DNA of 64,000 nucleotides, taken from the NCBI RefSeq assembly GCF_009831765.1, contig NZ_WSSB01000013.1, positions 24,144 through 88,143 on the forward strand, in the 5' to 3' direction. The position numbers and the translations under genes are program-made. The notes beneath the pieces were generated by a model, which was not told where the DNA came from, ran no database searches, and worked only from the letters and a program-made list of their open reading frames with translations. Numbering within the stretch: the stretch's first letter is position 1; each line of letters opens with the position of its first letter. The stretch comes from Craterilacuibacter sinensis (GTDB lineage Bacteria; Pseudomonadota; Gammaproteobacteria; Burkholderiales; Chromobacteriaceae). Below, one piece after another: positions 29,562-38,718 of the stretch.

Positions 29562-30713
29562 ATGCTGAAAGACGCCATCGATCTTGGCCGGGTGCAGCGC
29601 GCCCTGGTTGTTCGTCTGATGTTTCACGGGGATGTTCTGCTGTCGACGCCTGTGGTGACCACGCTTAAAGAGATGGCGCCACATATCAATATCGACGCGC
29701 TGGTCTACCACGAAACACGGGATATGCTTTCCCTGCATCCTGATCTCGACCAAGTGTTTACGATTGACCGTAACTGGAAGAAGCAAGGCGTGTCGTTTCA
29801 GTTACGCCAGGAGTGGCGTCTTTTGTCGGCGTTGCGTGCGCGGCATTACGACTTGGTGGTGATTCTGAATGACAGCAACCGGGCGACTTGGCTGGTGAAA
29901 CTGCTGTCTCCACGCTGGTCTGTTGGGCCGGATAATCCCGGGCGAGGCCGTTTATACCGGAAAACGATGACGCATCGTTTTCAACTGGCGCGTAACCGGC
30001 ATATGGTGGAGCTGCATCTGGACGCACTGCGCTGCCTTGGATTACCCGTCGACTCTTCCGCTGCGCATGCCCGGCTATCCATTGTTTCGGGAGCCGGGGC
30101 GGAGGCGAGTGTAGAAAATCATTTGTCAGTGCACGCCTTGCAGCCGGGCAACTTCGTACTGGTCCATCCCGGTTCCCGCGGGGTTTACAAGTGCTGGCCA
30201 GAGTCGAAAATGGCCAGACTGATTGACACTTTGAGTGTGCAAGGTATACGCGTTGTGCTATCGGGCTCTCCTGCTGCTGCCGAACTGGAAATGCTGGTTA
30301 GGATCAAGGCTCAGTTGGCTCACCCTGTTGTTGATCTGAGTGGACAGCTCTCGCTTAAGGAACTGGCTGCTTTGGTGGCACAATCCGCGATGCTGATTGG
30401 GGTCGATTCGCTCCCCGTGCATCTGGCTTCGGCATGTCAGGTGCCTGTTGTCGCGCTGTTTGGACCATCGCTTGAGCAGGTGTGGGCACCATGGAGGACG
30501 CCACACCGGATTGTCGGTGCGACGTTGCCTTGTCGTCCCTGCGGGCTCGCTGGCTGTGGCGGCAGTGGGCAGAGCGATTGCATGGATAAGATAAGCGTGC
30601 AGGAGGTTCTGGATGCCGTGCAGTCGTTGCGCCAAACACTGGAAATCGCTCCACAACATCACCGGACTGATCGCGCATCGCGTACCCAGTTCGTCCGAGT
30701 AGACAAACATTGA
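29562..30713 (+). CDS. Glycosyltransferase family 9, LPS heptosyltransferase III-like (WaaQ)
   Basis: 383 aa, GT9 fold. The N-terminal FHGDVLLSTPVVTTLKEM and the C-terminal FVLVHPGSRGVYKCWPESK and LIGVDSLPVHLASACQVPVV are typical of ADP-heptose transferases. The MFHGDVLLSTPV form and the Cys-containing tail (LPCRPCGLAGCGG) fit the WaaQ/TIGR02201 group, which adds the side heptose of the inner core. It leads the LPS cluster. Exact linkage is inferred. Confidence 0.85.
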   Translation: MLKDAIDLGRVQRALVVRLMFHGDVLLSTPVVTTLKEMAPHINIDALVYHETRDMLSLHPDLDQVFTIDRNWKKQGVSFQLRQEWRLLSALRARHYDLVVILNDSNRATWLVKLLSPRWSVGPDNPGRGRLYRKTMTHRFQLARNRHMVELHLDALRCLGLPVDSSAAHARLSIVSGAGAEASVENHLSVHALQPGNFVLVHPGSRGVYKCWPESKMARLIDTLSVQGIRVVLSGSPAAAELEMLVRIKAQLAHPVVDLSGQLSLKELAALVAQSAMLIGVDSLPVHLASACQVPVVALFGPSLEQVWAPWRTPHRIVGATLPCRPCGLAGCGGSGQSDCMDKISVQEVLDAVQSLRQTLEIAPQHHRTDRASRTQFVRVDKH

Positions 30714-30715
30714 AT

Positions 30716-32479
30716 ATGATTCCAAACCAAGAAGTCGCTAGCCTGGCGTTGTACCGGCGCGTGATGGGGTATTTGCGCCCGCACTGGAAGGTCTTTGCCG
30801 TCTCGCTGCTGACCATGACTATTGCCGCGGCGACAGAGCCATTATTTGCCCGGCTGATGAAACCGCTGATTGATGGTGGCTTTGTTGACCGTGACCCGGC
30901 TGCCATTATCTGGACGCCGCTGGCGATCGTCGGGCTTTTTCTGGTGCGCGGCGTGGCCAGCTTTATCAACGAATACTCGTCAAGCTGGTTGTCCGGCCAT
31001 CTGGTGCAAAGTCTGCGCGAGGAAATGTTCGCGCGCATGTTGCGCCTGCCGGTCAACTATTACGACCACCATCCCTCCGGCCGCATCCTGTCGCGGGTTG
31101 CCTTTGACGTGACCCAGGTCAGCGAGGCCGGTTTCAACGTCATCACGGTAACCGTCAAGGACGGGATTACCGTGATCGGCCTGCTGGGCCTGCTGCTCTA
31201 TACCGACTGGAAGCTGACGCTGATCTGTCTGGCCGTCATGCCGGCCGTGTCTTTCTGCGTACGCTTTGTCAGCCGGCGTCTGCGTGGTTTGTCGCGCAAG
31301 AACCAGCAGGATATGGCCCAGTTGACGCAGGTGCTGAGCGAGAGCATAGACTGCCAGCGCGTGGTCAAGATCTACGGTGGTGAAGCTTACGAAGCGACGC
31401 GTTTTGGCCGCGCGGCAGAAGCAATACGCCACAACCTGGTCAAGGAGCGCTCGACCAGTGCAGCCAGCACTGGGGTGACCCAGCTGATCATTGCCTGTGC
31501 TTTGGCGGTCATCCTCTACTACGCCGGCGTGCAGGCGCAGGCCGGCCATTTCTCGGCTGGGGATTTCATGTCCTTCCTGACCGCCATGCTGATGCTGTTC
31601 GCGCCGATCAAACGCATTACCAGCATCAGCCAGACCGTGCAGAAGGGGCTGGCCGCCGCCGAAAGCGTGTTCAGCTTTCTTGATGAGCAAGGCGAGGCCG
31701 ACCATGGCCGTGTGCGGCTGCAGGCGCCCAAGGGGGAGCTGGTGTTTGAGCGTGTGTCCTTTACCTATCCCGGCGCCGAGCGCCTGGCGCTGGATGGCGT
31801 CGAGCTGAGTGTGCGTGCCGGCGAAACGGTGGCGCTGGTCGGCTCCAGCGGCAGCGGCAAGACCACGCTGACCAGCCTGATCCCGCGCTTTTATGAGCCG
31901 GATGGCGGACGCATCCTGCTCGACGGCATTCCGCTGACCGAGATCTCGCTGGCCAGTCTGCGCGCGAATATCGCGCTGGTCAGCCAGGACGTGGTGCTGT
32001 TCAACGACAGCGTGGCCGCCAATATCGCCTATGGCCGGATCGGTGAAGTCAGTCTGGACGAAGTACGTGAGGCGGCGCGTGCTGCCAATGCGCTCGAATT
32101 TATCGAGGCGATGCCACAAGGCTTCGACACTATGATCGGTGAAAACGGTACCCGTTTGTCCGGTGGCCAGCGCCAGCGTCTGGCGATTGCGCGCGCCATC
32201 CTCAAGAACTCGCCGATCCTGATTCTGGACGAGGCAACCAGCGCGCTGGATACACAGTCGGAACGGCTGGTGCAGTCGGCGCTGGAGCGGCTGATGCAGG
32301 GACGTACTACGCTGGTGGTCGCGCACCGCCTGTCCACCATCGAAAATGCCGACCGTATCGTGGTGATGCACCAGGGACAGGTGGCCGAAGCCGGCCGCCA
32401 TCAGGAGCTGCTGGCCCAAGACGGCATTTACAAAACGCTGCACCGTCTGCAATACCAGGCCGGCGGCGAACAAGGCTGA
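30716..32479 (+). CDS. msbA: Lipid A export ABC transporter MsbA
   Basis: 587 aa from ATG 30716; a TTG at 30710 overlaps the previous stop. Half-transporter with a six-helix membrane domain (about 1-320) fused to an ATPase: Walker A GSSGSGKTT, signature LSGGQRQRLAIARAIL, Walker B ILILDEATSALD and the H-loop VAHRLSTI. Flips lipid A-core across the inner membrane. Its place inside an LPS gene cluster supports MsbA over other exporters. Confidence 0.93.
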   Translation: MIPNQEVASLALYRRVMGYLRPHWKVFAVSLLTMTIAAATEPLFARLMKPLIDGGFVDRDPAAIIWTPLAIVGLFLVRGVASFINEYSSSWLSGHLVQSLREEMFARMLRLPVNYYDHHPSGRILSRVAFDVTQVSEAGFNVITVTVKDGITVIGLLGLLLYTDWKLTLICLAVMPAVSFCVRFVSRRLRGLSRKNQQDMAQLTQVLSESIDCQRVVKIYGGEAYEATRFGRAAEAIRHNLVKERSTSAASTGVTQLIIACALAVILYYAGVQAQAGHFSAGDFMSFLTAMLMLFAPIKRITSISQTVQKGLAAAESVFSFLDEQGEADHGRVRLQAPKGELVFERVSFTYPGAERLALDGVELSVRAGETVALVGSSGSGKTTLTSLIPRFYEPDGGRILLDGIPLTEISLASLRANIALVSQDVVLFNDSVAANIAYGRIGEVSLDEVREAARAANALEFIEAMPQGFDTMIGENGTRLSGGQRQRLAIARAILKNSPILILDEATSALDTQSERLVQSALERLMQGRTTLVVAHRLSTIENADRIVVMHQGQVAEAGRHQELLAQDGIYKTLHRLQYQAGGEQG

Positions 32480-32481
32480 AC

Positions 32482-33267
32482 ATGCAAGCTGCTCATTCCG
32501 CTGCGCCCACGCTGGGTGTAGCCATTATTACCAAGAATGCCGGCGCCCATCTGGACAAGTGCCTGACGGCGCTGCGCCCCTGGGCCGACGATATCGTGTT
32601 GCTGGATTCGGGCAGCAGCGATGACACGCTGGTGATTGCGCGCGCGCATGGTGCACGGGTATTCGAAAACCGCGACTGGCCGGGTTTCGGCCCGCAGAAA
32701 AACCTGGCGATCAGCTACCTGGCTACCGACTGGGTGTTGTCGCTGGATGCGGACGAAGTGGTCAGCCCCGAACTGGCGGCGGCAATCGTGGCTGTGCTCT
32801 GCGCCCCGACTGCCGATGTCTACACCTTTTCCCGGCTGTCCAACTTCTGCGGGCGCTGGATGAAACACAGCGGCTGGCGCCCCGACCATATCCCGCGCCT
32901 GTTCCTCCGCGGGCAGGCCGAGTACTCGGCAGACCTGGTGCATGAACGGCTGCTGTTCACTGGCTCGGCACCATTGCTGGCCGGGGAACTGCTGCACTAC
33001 TCGTTCGACAATCTGGACCAGGTGGTCGACAAGATGAACCGCTATTCGGCCGCCGGTGCCCTGCAGCGTTACCAGCGCGGCAAGCGTGGCGGCGGGATGG
33101 CCAGCGTGCTTGCCAAGACGTTGTGGTCTTTTATGCGTACTTATGTGTTACGGCGCGGCTTTCTGGACGGCCGTGAGGGCTTCATCCTGGCCGTCGCCAA
33201 TGCCGAAGGGACTTACTATCGGCAGCTGAAATTGATGTATCTGGCTGAGAAGGGAGCGACCTCATGA
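32482..33267 (+). CDS. Glycosyltransferase family 2, WaaE/LgtF-like
   Basis: 261 aa. It has a GT-A fold with AIITKNAGAHLDKCL, LLDSGSSDDT and the SLDADEVV metal motif. The W/FGPQKNLAI and SGWRPDHIPRLF region fits the WaaE/KdtX group, which adds beta-1,4-glucose to the first heptose of the LPS core. It lies 2 nt after msbA and overlaps the next gene by 4 nt. Confidence 0.87.
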   Translation: MQAAHSAAPTLGVAIITKNAGAHLDKCLTALRPWADDIVLLDSGSSDDTLVIARAHGARVFENRDWPGFGPQKNLAISYLATDWVLSLDADEVVSPELAAAIVAVLCAPTADVYTFSRLSNFCGRWMKHSGWRPDHIPRLFLRGQAEYSADLVHERLLFTGSAPLLAGELLHYSFDNLDQVVDKMNRYSAAGALQRYQRGKRGGGMASVLAKTLWSFMRTYVLRRGFLDGREGFILAVANAEGTYYRQLKLMYLAEKGATS

Positions 33268-34115
33268 AGGTGTCGGTGATTGTGACAACCTATAACCGGC
33301 CGGATGCCCTAGCGGCCGTGCTTGAGGGTTTTCTGCATCAGCAGGGGGTAGCAACTGCCGATTGGGAAGTCGTGGTCGCAGATGACGGCTCTGGCGAAGA
33401 GACCCGCCGTGTCGTCGCCAGCTATCAGGGCAAGATGGAAGGCCGTTTGCTGCATGCCTGGCAGGAAGATAAGGGGTTCAGAGCGGCCGAGGCCAGGAAT
33501 CTGGCCGTGACGAAATCCACAGGCGATTACCTGATCTTTCTGGACGGGGATTGCATTCCTTGTTCTGATTTCATTCAAGAGCACATGAGGCTGGCCGAGG
33601 CTGGCTGGTTCATTGCCGGCAACCGGGTACTCATGTCCGCCCATTTCACCGAGCAGTACCTTGCAGGCTCAATCAAGCCGGTGACGAGTTGGTCCTTGTC
33701 CGACTGGTTGTGCTTTCGGAGTCGTAAAGAGATCAACAATGCGCTCGGATGGTTGCGGTTGGCCTTGCCCGGTTTCAGGAAGAAAAAACCAAAAGACTGG
33801 AAACTCTTCAGGACCTGCAATGCAGCCGTGTGGCGCAATGATTTTTATGCGGTCGATGGTTTTGATTGCACTTTTTCAGGCTGGGGTTATGAAGATTCCG
33901 ACTTGGCAGTCCGTTTGCTGCGTCTTGGGGTGAAGATAAAGAATGGTCGCTTTGCCGTTCCTGTCTTGCATCTGTGGCATCACGAAAATGACCGTTCGCA
34001 ACATGATGAAAACTGGGCGCGTTTTGAACACTCGCTGCACGGTCAGCATGTCTGGGCCGAGGCTGGACTCTCGGCACTAGGTGGAGAGGAAAAAGTGAAT
34101 GGGAGAGGGAAATGA
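33264..34115 (+). CDS. Glycosyltransferase family 2 with galactosyltransferase-like C-terminus
   Basis: 283 aa. GT-A domain with SVIVTTYNRPDAL, VVADDGSGEET and the metal motif FLDGDCIP. The C-terminal part (FSGWGYEDSDLAVRLLRLG, HLWHHEN) resembles the Glyco_transf_7C region of chondroitin-polymerase-like enzymes. It probably adds an outer-core sugar; donor and acceptor cannot be told. Overlaps both neighbours by 4 nt. Confidence 0.88.
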   Translation: MKVSVIVTTYNRPDALAAVLEGFLHQQGVATADWEVVVADDGSGEETRRVVASYQGKMEGRLLHAWQEDKGFRAAEARNLAVTKSTGDYLIFLDGDCIPCSDFIQEHMRLAEAGWFIAGNRVLMSAHFTEQYLAGSIKPVTSWSLSDWLCFRSRKEINNALGWLRLALPGFRKKKPKDWKLFRTCNAAVWRNDFYAVDGFDCTFSGWGYEDSDLAVRLLRLGVKIKNGRFAVPVLHLWHHENDRSQHDENWARFEHSLHGQHVWAEAGLSALGGEEKVNGRGK

Positions 34116-35173
34116 TCCAGCCTGAAGGTATTAACCTAGTCTTTCATTCTATTCGTGCAGGCGGTGGCATGGAGCGTTATGTCCTCGATGTTATCGAAGA
34201 GTTGGCTCGCCGCGGGATCCGGGTTCGTGGTATCGCCAGGAAGACTCGTTGGCCGGGCATGTTACCGGCCGGGGTGGAACTGGTCGTGGTGCCGGATCGC
34301 ACACCGTTCTCCCGGTTGAACAACTACCTGTTCGAGCAAAAAGCGTTGGATTATTGCCAGCCAGCGTGGCCGACGATAGGGATTTCCCGAGTTGTGGGCC
34401 GCGTGGATCTGGCTATCGTCGGTGGTACACATATCGGCCACCTCAAGGATAAGGGCAAGACCCGCTGGGGAGTGTTTGATCGCCTGACGGTCGCACACGA
34501 GCGGGGCCTTTACGCGAATGCCGGACATATCGTGGCGCATTCCGCACGTGTCCGCGATGAGATCACCAGCTTGTATACCGTTCCTGCTGGCAAGGTTAGC
34601 ACTCTTTACCCGCCAGTTGATACCATTAAGTTCAATCTTGGCGCACGAGCATCACGCGAACGCGTCAGGAAGGAACTCGGCATCCGGGACGACCAGTTCA
34701 TGCTGCTGTTTCCTTCCAATAATCACAAGCTAAAGGGAGCGGACCTGATCCTCGCGGCGATGGAGGGATACGGTGATCGTGTCGTTCTGGCGGTGGCCGG
34801 CAAAGCGCCGCTGGATGCTCCCGGCGTGCTCAATCTCGGCATGCGCCAGGATATGCCTGAACTCTATGGCGCTGCGGATGCGACGATTTTGGCTTCAAAA
34901 TATGAGGCCTTTGGACTGGTTGGGCCGGAGTCTATTTTGTGTGGAACGCCCGCTATGCTGGCTTCCAATATTGGTGCGGTTGAAGCGTTGCGATCGCCGG
35001 GTCTAGTAGTGTTCGAGCGATCCATCGTTTCACTGCGGGCCGCAATGAAGTTGCTGCAGGGAAATTCTTCCTCTGTAGCGATTACCAAACCTAGTGATTC
35101 TATTGTTTATCCCTATAGTTTAGAGGCGCATGTGGATGCTTTGTTGTTGAAGGTGGCTCATGGTTTTCACTGA
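34112..35173 (+). CDS. Glycosyltransferase family 4
   Basis: 353 aa, GT-B fold. An N-terminal acceptor domain with FHSIRAGGGMERYVLDV precedes a C-terminal nucleotide-sugar domain with FPSNNHKLKGADLILAAM and the E-x7-E type motif (SKYEAFGLVGPESILCG). It is similar in layout to WaaG-type core transferases. GC content falls towards the end of the gene. Overlaps the next gene by 14 nt. Confidence 0.87.
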   Translation: MIQPEGINLVFHSIRAGGGMERYVLDVIEELARRGIRVRGIARKTRWPGMLPAGVELVVVPDRTPFSRLNNYLFEQKALDYCQPAWPTIGISRVVGRVDLAIVGGTHIGHLKDKGKTRWGVFDRLTVAHERGLYANAGHIVAHSARVRDEITSLYTVPAGKVSTLYPPVDTIKFNLGARASRERVRKELGIRDDQFMLLFPSNNHKLKGADLILAAMEGYGDRVVLAVAGKAPLDAPGVLNLGMRQDMPELYGAADATILASKYEAFGLVGPESILCGTPAMLASNIGAVEALRSPGLVVFERSIVSLRAAMKLLQGNSSSVAITKPSDSIVYPYSLEAHVDALLLKVAHGFH

Positions 35174-36152
35174 CACAAATGAAAATATGCCGTTAGCTAG
35201 CATTATTTTAGTGACATACAATCAAGTCGCTTATGTACAAGAGGCCTTGCTGTCTGTTGCCGGACAGACCTATGGAAATCTGGAGATTGTCGTTTCTGAT
35301 GATGCCTCGACTGATGGGACATTTGACCTGATTCTTGAGTTTTGTGAACAGTATGATGGTCCGCATACATTCATTATAAATAGGAACGATGTCAATCTTG
35401 GCGTTGGAGGTAATTATGCAAAGGCTGTATCGCTAAGCCATGGTGAATTGGTCTTCGTAGCTGGGGGCGACGATGTTTCTTTACCTAGCCGTGTTGCACT
35501 AGTAGTCAATTTTTGGCTGGAGACAGGTAGGAAATTTGACTTGATTGCGTGTCATTTGATCGATATGTCTGTAGACGGAACTTGTTTGGGTGAGATCAAG
35601 GTTTCAAATCTTTCTGCATATACATCACTAAATGATTGGGTCGATAATCCTCCCCATGTCATTGGTGCCGCTCAGGCTTGGACACGCCGTTTGTATGACC
35701 TCTTTGGAGGCTTGCCTAAGGGCGTGGTTGGAGAAGATTTTATTCTGTCGTTCCGTGCAATCTCACAGGGAAGAGCAGTGACGCTACCTCAGCCAGTTGT
35801 TTATTACCGCCGTGGCGGTTTGACTAATAAGCAAAAGGCTATGAGTGCACAGCAAGTCATTGCGGGTCTGTCGAAGAAAACTAAGAGTAGTTTTTTGGAG
35901 TGGTCATTATTGCTTGGGGATGCAGAAGCCTCTGGTGCGAGCGAGAGAGTGATGTCTTATCTTCGGCTGCATCAGCAAAGGGAGATCTGTATCGAAGAAA
36001 TGTTGCTTAACAATCGCCCGTGGAGGGCATTGTTTGGGTGTCGAGAGGTCGATCTTGCCTTTCGGCTTAGGGTATTCGTTTATGCGGTCTGTCCAGAGCT
36101 TCTAGCACCTTTATTTTTCTTCAAACGTATCAAGTACACAGGGCAGGCATGA
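35160..36152 (+). CDS. Glycosyltransferase family 2 (AT-rich)
   Basis: 330 aa. GT-A domain with SIILVTYNQVAYVQEALLS, VVSDDASTDGT and the metal motif VAGGDDVS (GDD in place of DxD). A hydrophobic, basic C-terminus follows (LAPLFFFKRIKYTG). Base and codon use change here: many ATA, AGT, TTG and GTT codons, unlike the genes upstream, which suggests acquisition of the cluster's distal half. Substrate unknown. Confidence 0.85.
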   Translation: MVFTDTNENMPLASIILVTYNQVAYVQEALLSVAGQTYGNLEIVVSDDASTDGTFDLILEFCEQYDGPHTFIINRNDVNLGVGGNYAKAVSLSHGELVFVAGGDDVSLPSRVALVVNFWLETGRKFDLIACHLIDMSVDGTCLGEIKVSNLSAYTSLNDWVDNPPHVIGAAQAWTRRLYDLFGGLPKGVVGEDFILSFRAISQGRAVTLPQPVVYYRRGGLTNKQKAMSAQQVIAGLSKKTKSSFLEWSLLLGDAEASGASERVMSYLRLHQQREICIEEMLLNNRPWRALFGCREVDLAFRLRVFVYAVCPELLAPLFFFKRIKYTGQA

Positions 36153-36772
36153 CGATGCGTTTGCTAAAAAAAATAGAAAGATATTTCAAACTGAGGGCAA
36201 TCCGCCGGATGCCCGCATATCAGCGTGGATCCGCACGCTTCAAGTTGGAATATGGAGAGCGCTACGAGTACGGCTTTGCCAGCTACGGGCTTCCAATCGT
36301 GGAGGACTGGAATCAAGGTACGACGCTGAAAATAGGATCGTTTTGCTCTATTGCTCAGGGCGTTCGTATACTGCTCGGTGGTGGACATCGTTTGGACTCG
36401 GTATCAACCTACCCATTTCCTTTGATGTTTTTAGATGGAGTTGGGGGCGGGTCTTGCCAGACCAGTAAGGGCGATGTTCTGATCGGTAGCGATGTATGGA
36501 TCGGAATGGATGCACTGATCCTTTCTGGTGTGGTTATTGGCCATGGTGCAGTTATAGCTGCAGGCTCTGTGGTCAGTAAAAATGTTCCGCCATTTTCAGT
36601 CGTAGCAGGAAATCCAGCTAGGGTCGTCAAGTATCGTTTTGATGATGAAACAATAGCAGCATTGCTGGAAACCGAATGGTGGAAGGCTGATCAAGCGTGG
36701 TTGCTTAAAAATATTAATATGTTGTCTTCTGTCAATATCAAAGATTGGTTGGTGTTGTGTTCTTTCCGATAA
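36149..36772 (+). CDS. CatB-type hexapeptide acetyltransferase
   Basis: 207 aa, left-handed beta-helix acyltransferase. Visible are IGSFCSIAQGVRILLGGGHR (the catalytic His region), GDVLIGSDVWIGMDALILSG and the xenobiotic-acetyltransferase tail VVAGNPARVVKYRF. Within an LPS cluster it most likely O-acetylates a surface sugar. Overlaps the GT2 by ATGA. Confidence 0.88.
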   Translation: MTMRLLKKIERYFKLRAIRRMPAYQRGSARFKLEYGERYEYGFASYGLPIVEDWNQGTTLKIGSFCSIAQGVRILLGGGHRLDSVSTYPFPLMFLDGVGGGSCQTSKGDVLIGSDVWIGMDALILSGVVIGHGAVIAAGSVVSKNVPPFSVVAGNPARVVKYRFDDETIAALLETEWWKADQAWLLKNINMLSSVNIKDWLVLCSFR

Positions 36773-37989
36773 GGTTTTCGAGTATCAGGCTGGAGCAGTT
36801 TGCTCTTGGTATCGTTCTTCTTTACCCGATTATGGCTGTGGGTTATCTGCCTTTTGGTGGAGGAATTCGTTATTATAGCGTATTGCTGCCCGTGGCAATG
36901 TTGCTGATGTTCTTTGCATTGCGGCGATTGCACGAATTTTCCACAATAAGCTTGCTGGCTGATGTAATGGCTTTTATGAAGCCATTTCTGCCATTTTGTC
37001 TGGCTCTTTTGGTTGTTGGTGTCTTTCATGGCTATCTTGATTTCTTTATAAATATCACGCGGGCGGTTTTTTATGCGGCTTTACTTTATGCTTTGCTGCT
37101 CCGGATGGATTTTAATAGTAGGAGTCTTTTTTTTGCGCCGGCATTGGCTTGTTTTATGTATGCGATGGTTGCAATTTTTGAAGTGTTTATCCAGGGAAGA
37201 GGGCGGGCCTTCGGCTTGGTGTATGAGAATACATTCGGCCAGTTTTCCGTGTTATGCGCAGGTATTTCTTTGCTGGCTGCACTTAGCAAGTGTTTTGACA
37301 GAAAAGAACAGGTGTTTCTTTTTGTTTCGTTTGCGGCTGGCATGCTAGCTGCTGTTCTTTCAGGTTCTCGAGGGGCTATTTTACCTTTGATGGGTGTTTT
37401 TTGTGTTTTGATGTTTACCACTAGAGCAGCGCGATTGTTTTCGGTTTTTTTATTTTTATCAGCATCCGTGTTTTTATACTTTGACTTTTTTGGGTTTTTT
37501 ACAAGAATACTTTTGTCTGTAGATGAGGTTAGGTCGTATTTTTTGACTGGACATATTGTAGATTCTTCTGTTGGTATTCGGCTTGAATTGTGGCGAATCG
37601 CATTCTATGTTTTGCTGAATTCTGGCTGGATGGGTTTGGGTGCTATGCCGTTTGAGGGTATTTCAAATATTTATCCAGATTTGAAGACTAGTGCTGATTA
37701 TATGAATTATTATTTTGGGTTGAGCGGTACTTTATCTCCGTGGTTATTTCATGGTGATATCCCTCAGATTATGGTCTTTGGTGGGTGGGTTGTTCTGGTA
37801 GGTTTTTTGGTTTCTATGGTTTTGGTAATCCGTTTTTCTTATGTTAGTAATTTTGCGCTGTGGGTAGTGTGGTGTGGTATGGTTTGGGGGGGGGCTGAAT
37901 TGTTTGTGTTTAATAGAATTTCATTTGGTTTGGTGCTCGTGGTTGTTGCTTTGTTTTGTGCAGATAAGCATGGTCGCGGTAGATTATGA
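36757..37989 (+). CDS. O-antigen ligase/polymerase-like membrane protein
   Basis: 410 aa from GTG 36757; a TTG at 36745 is also in frame, and neither has a good ribosome site. About eleven hydrophobic segments and a large loop near residues 260-330 with the SSVGIRLELWRIAFYVLLNS stretch, as in Wzy_C-domain WaaL/Wzy proteins. Strongly AT-rich. A run of nine G lies within the 3' end (37886-37894). Whether it is ligase (WaaL) or polymerase (Wzy) cannot be decided; last place in a core cluster favours WaaL. Confidence 0.82.
   Translation: MFFPIRFSSIRLEQFALGIVLLYPIMAVGYLPFGGGIRYYSVLLPVAMLLMFFALRRLHEFSTISLLADVMAFMKPFLPFCLALLVVGVFHGYLDFFINITRAVFYAALLYALLLRMDFNSRSLFFAPALACFMYAMVAIFEVFIQGRGRAFGLVYENTFGQFSVLCAGISLLAALSKCFDRKEQVFLFVSFAAGMLAAVLSGSRGAILPLMGVFCVLMFTTRAARLFSVFLFLSASVFLYFDFFGFFTRILLSVDEVRSYFLTGHIVDSSVGIRLELWRIAFYVLLNSGWMGLGAMPFEGISNIYPDLKTSADYMNYYFGLSGTLSPWLFHGDIPQIMVFGGWVVLVGFLVSMVLVIRFSYVSNFALWVVWCGMVWGGAELFVFNRISFGLVLVVVALFCADKHGRGRL
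37886..37894 (+). repeat. G9 homopolymer within the ligase-like gene
   Basis: Nine consecutive G in coding sequence, about 31 codons before the stop. Runs this long slip during replication, and length changes would alter the protein's last hydrophobic segment. Possible phase-variation tract. Confidence 0.8.
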
Positions 37990-38012
37990 TTAGGTTTTTT
38001 AGGTTAGATTGT

Positions 38013-38046
38013 CTTTGTTAATGGGTGGCTGTGTTCATTAACAAAG
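38013..38046 (+). terminator. Hairpin after the LPS cluster
   Basis: Perfect 11-bp stem CTTTGTTAATG / CATTAACAAAG with a 12-nt loop, 23 nt past the ligase stop. No long T tract follows. It probably ends or stabilises the LPS transcript. The remaining 200 bp to the pilin operon hold no gene. Confidence 0.6.
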
Positions 38047-38202
38047 GCATGCGGAAGTCGTTTGGATTTAGAATGCCTCTGGCAGATTTTACCGAGTTGC
38101 TGAGCAACGCATACCCGGACGGGCGGAGGATTTTAATCGTTGCACTTGTTCTTTGAAACTGCTCTCTAATGGTCTAGTCTGACTCAGCAGACCATTTCAT
38201 TG

Positions 38203-38232
38203 ACGGCGGCCGGCTTTTCGGTCGCCGTTTTC
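38203..38232 (+). promoter_or_regulatory. Terminator-like hairpin in the minor pilin leader
   Basis: Stem ACGGCGGCC / GGTCGCCGT (one G-T pair) followed by TTT, ending 21 nt before the first pilin ATG and just before AGGAGG. Either the end of an upstream transcript or an attenuator for the pilin operon. A second small inverted repeat, TGGTCT / AGACCA, lies at 38170-38194. Confidence 0.45.
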
Positions 38233-38252
38233 TTTGCCCAGGAGGCTATGCC

Positions 38253-38711
38253 ATGCGTCCCTTTCATGCCGGTTTTTCGCTGGTCGAGTTGATGAGCGCG
38301 CTGCTGGTGATGGCGATTCTGGCGACGGTGGCTTATCCCGCTTACCGTGATTATGTATTGCAGGCACGGCGTGCTGACGGGCGTACGGCCTTGTTGGGGT
38401 TGGCGCTGGCGCAAGAGCGTTTTCGTGCCTCCTGTCCTTTCTATGCGCAGCATCTGGGCGTAGTTTCAAGTTGTGGTGCCAGTGCCGCTTTGTCTACGCT
38501 GGCTTTTTCTGCGCTATCCCCCGAGGGCTATTACGCCATTTCGTTGCTGCCCGATAGTGCCGCTAGTACCACGTATCTTGCCGAGGCCGCTGCCACGGAC
38601 AAGGGCGGTCAGGGGGCAGATAGCGTCTGCCCGGCTAGCGTGTTTCGCTTGAATGAAAACGGGCCGGATATGTCGTCTGCTGCCAGGCGTGTCTGTTGGG
38701 GTGCGGGGTGA
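38253..38711 (+). CDS. Type IV minor pilin, PilE-like
   Basis: 152 aa. Short leader ending in Gly, then F-S-L-V-E with Glu at +5, and a hydrophobic helix: a class III prepilin cleaved by PilD. The middle has ARRADGRTALLGLALAQERF, as in the PilE/ComP minor pilins, and a disulphide-capable C-terminal loop (Cys pairs). AGGAGG precedes the ATG. First gene of a five-gene minor pilin operon. Confidence 0.9.
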   Translation: MRPFHAGFSLVELMSALLVMAILATVAYPAYRDYVLQARRADGRTALLGLALAQERFRASCPFYAQHLGVVSSCGASAALSTLAFSALSPEGYYAISLLPDSAASTTYLAEAAATDKGGQGADSVCPASVFRLNENGPDMSSAARRVCWGAG

Positions 38712-38718
38712 GCTTGCC

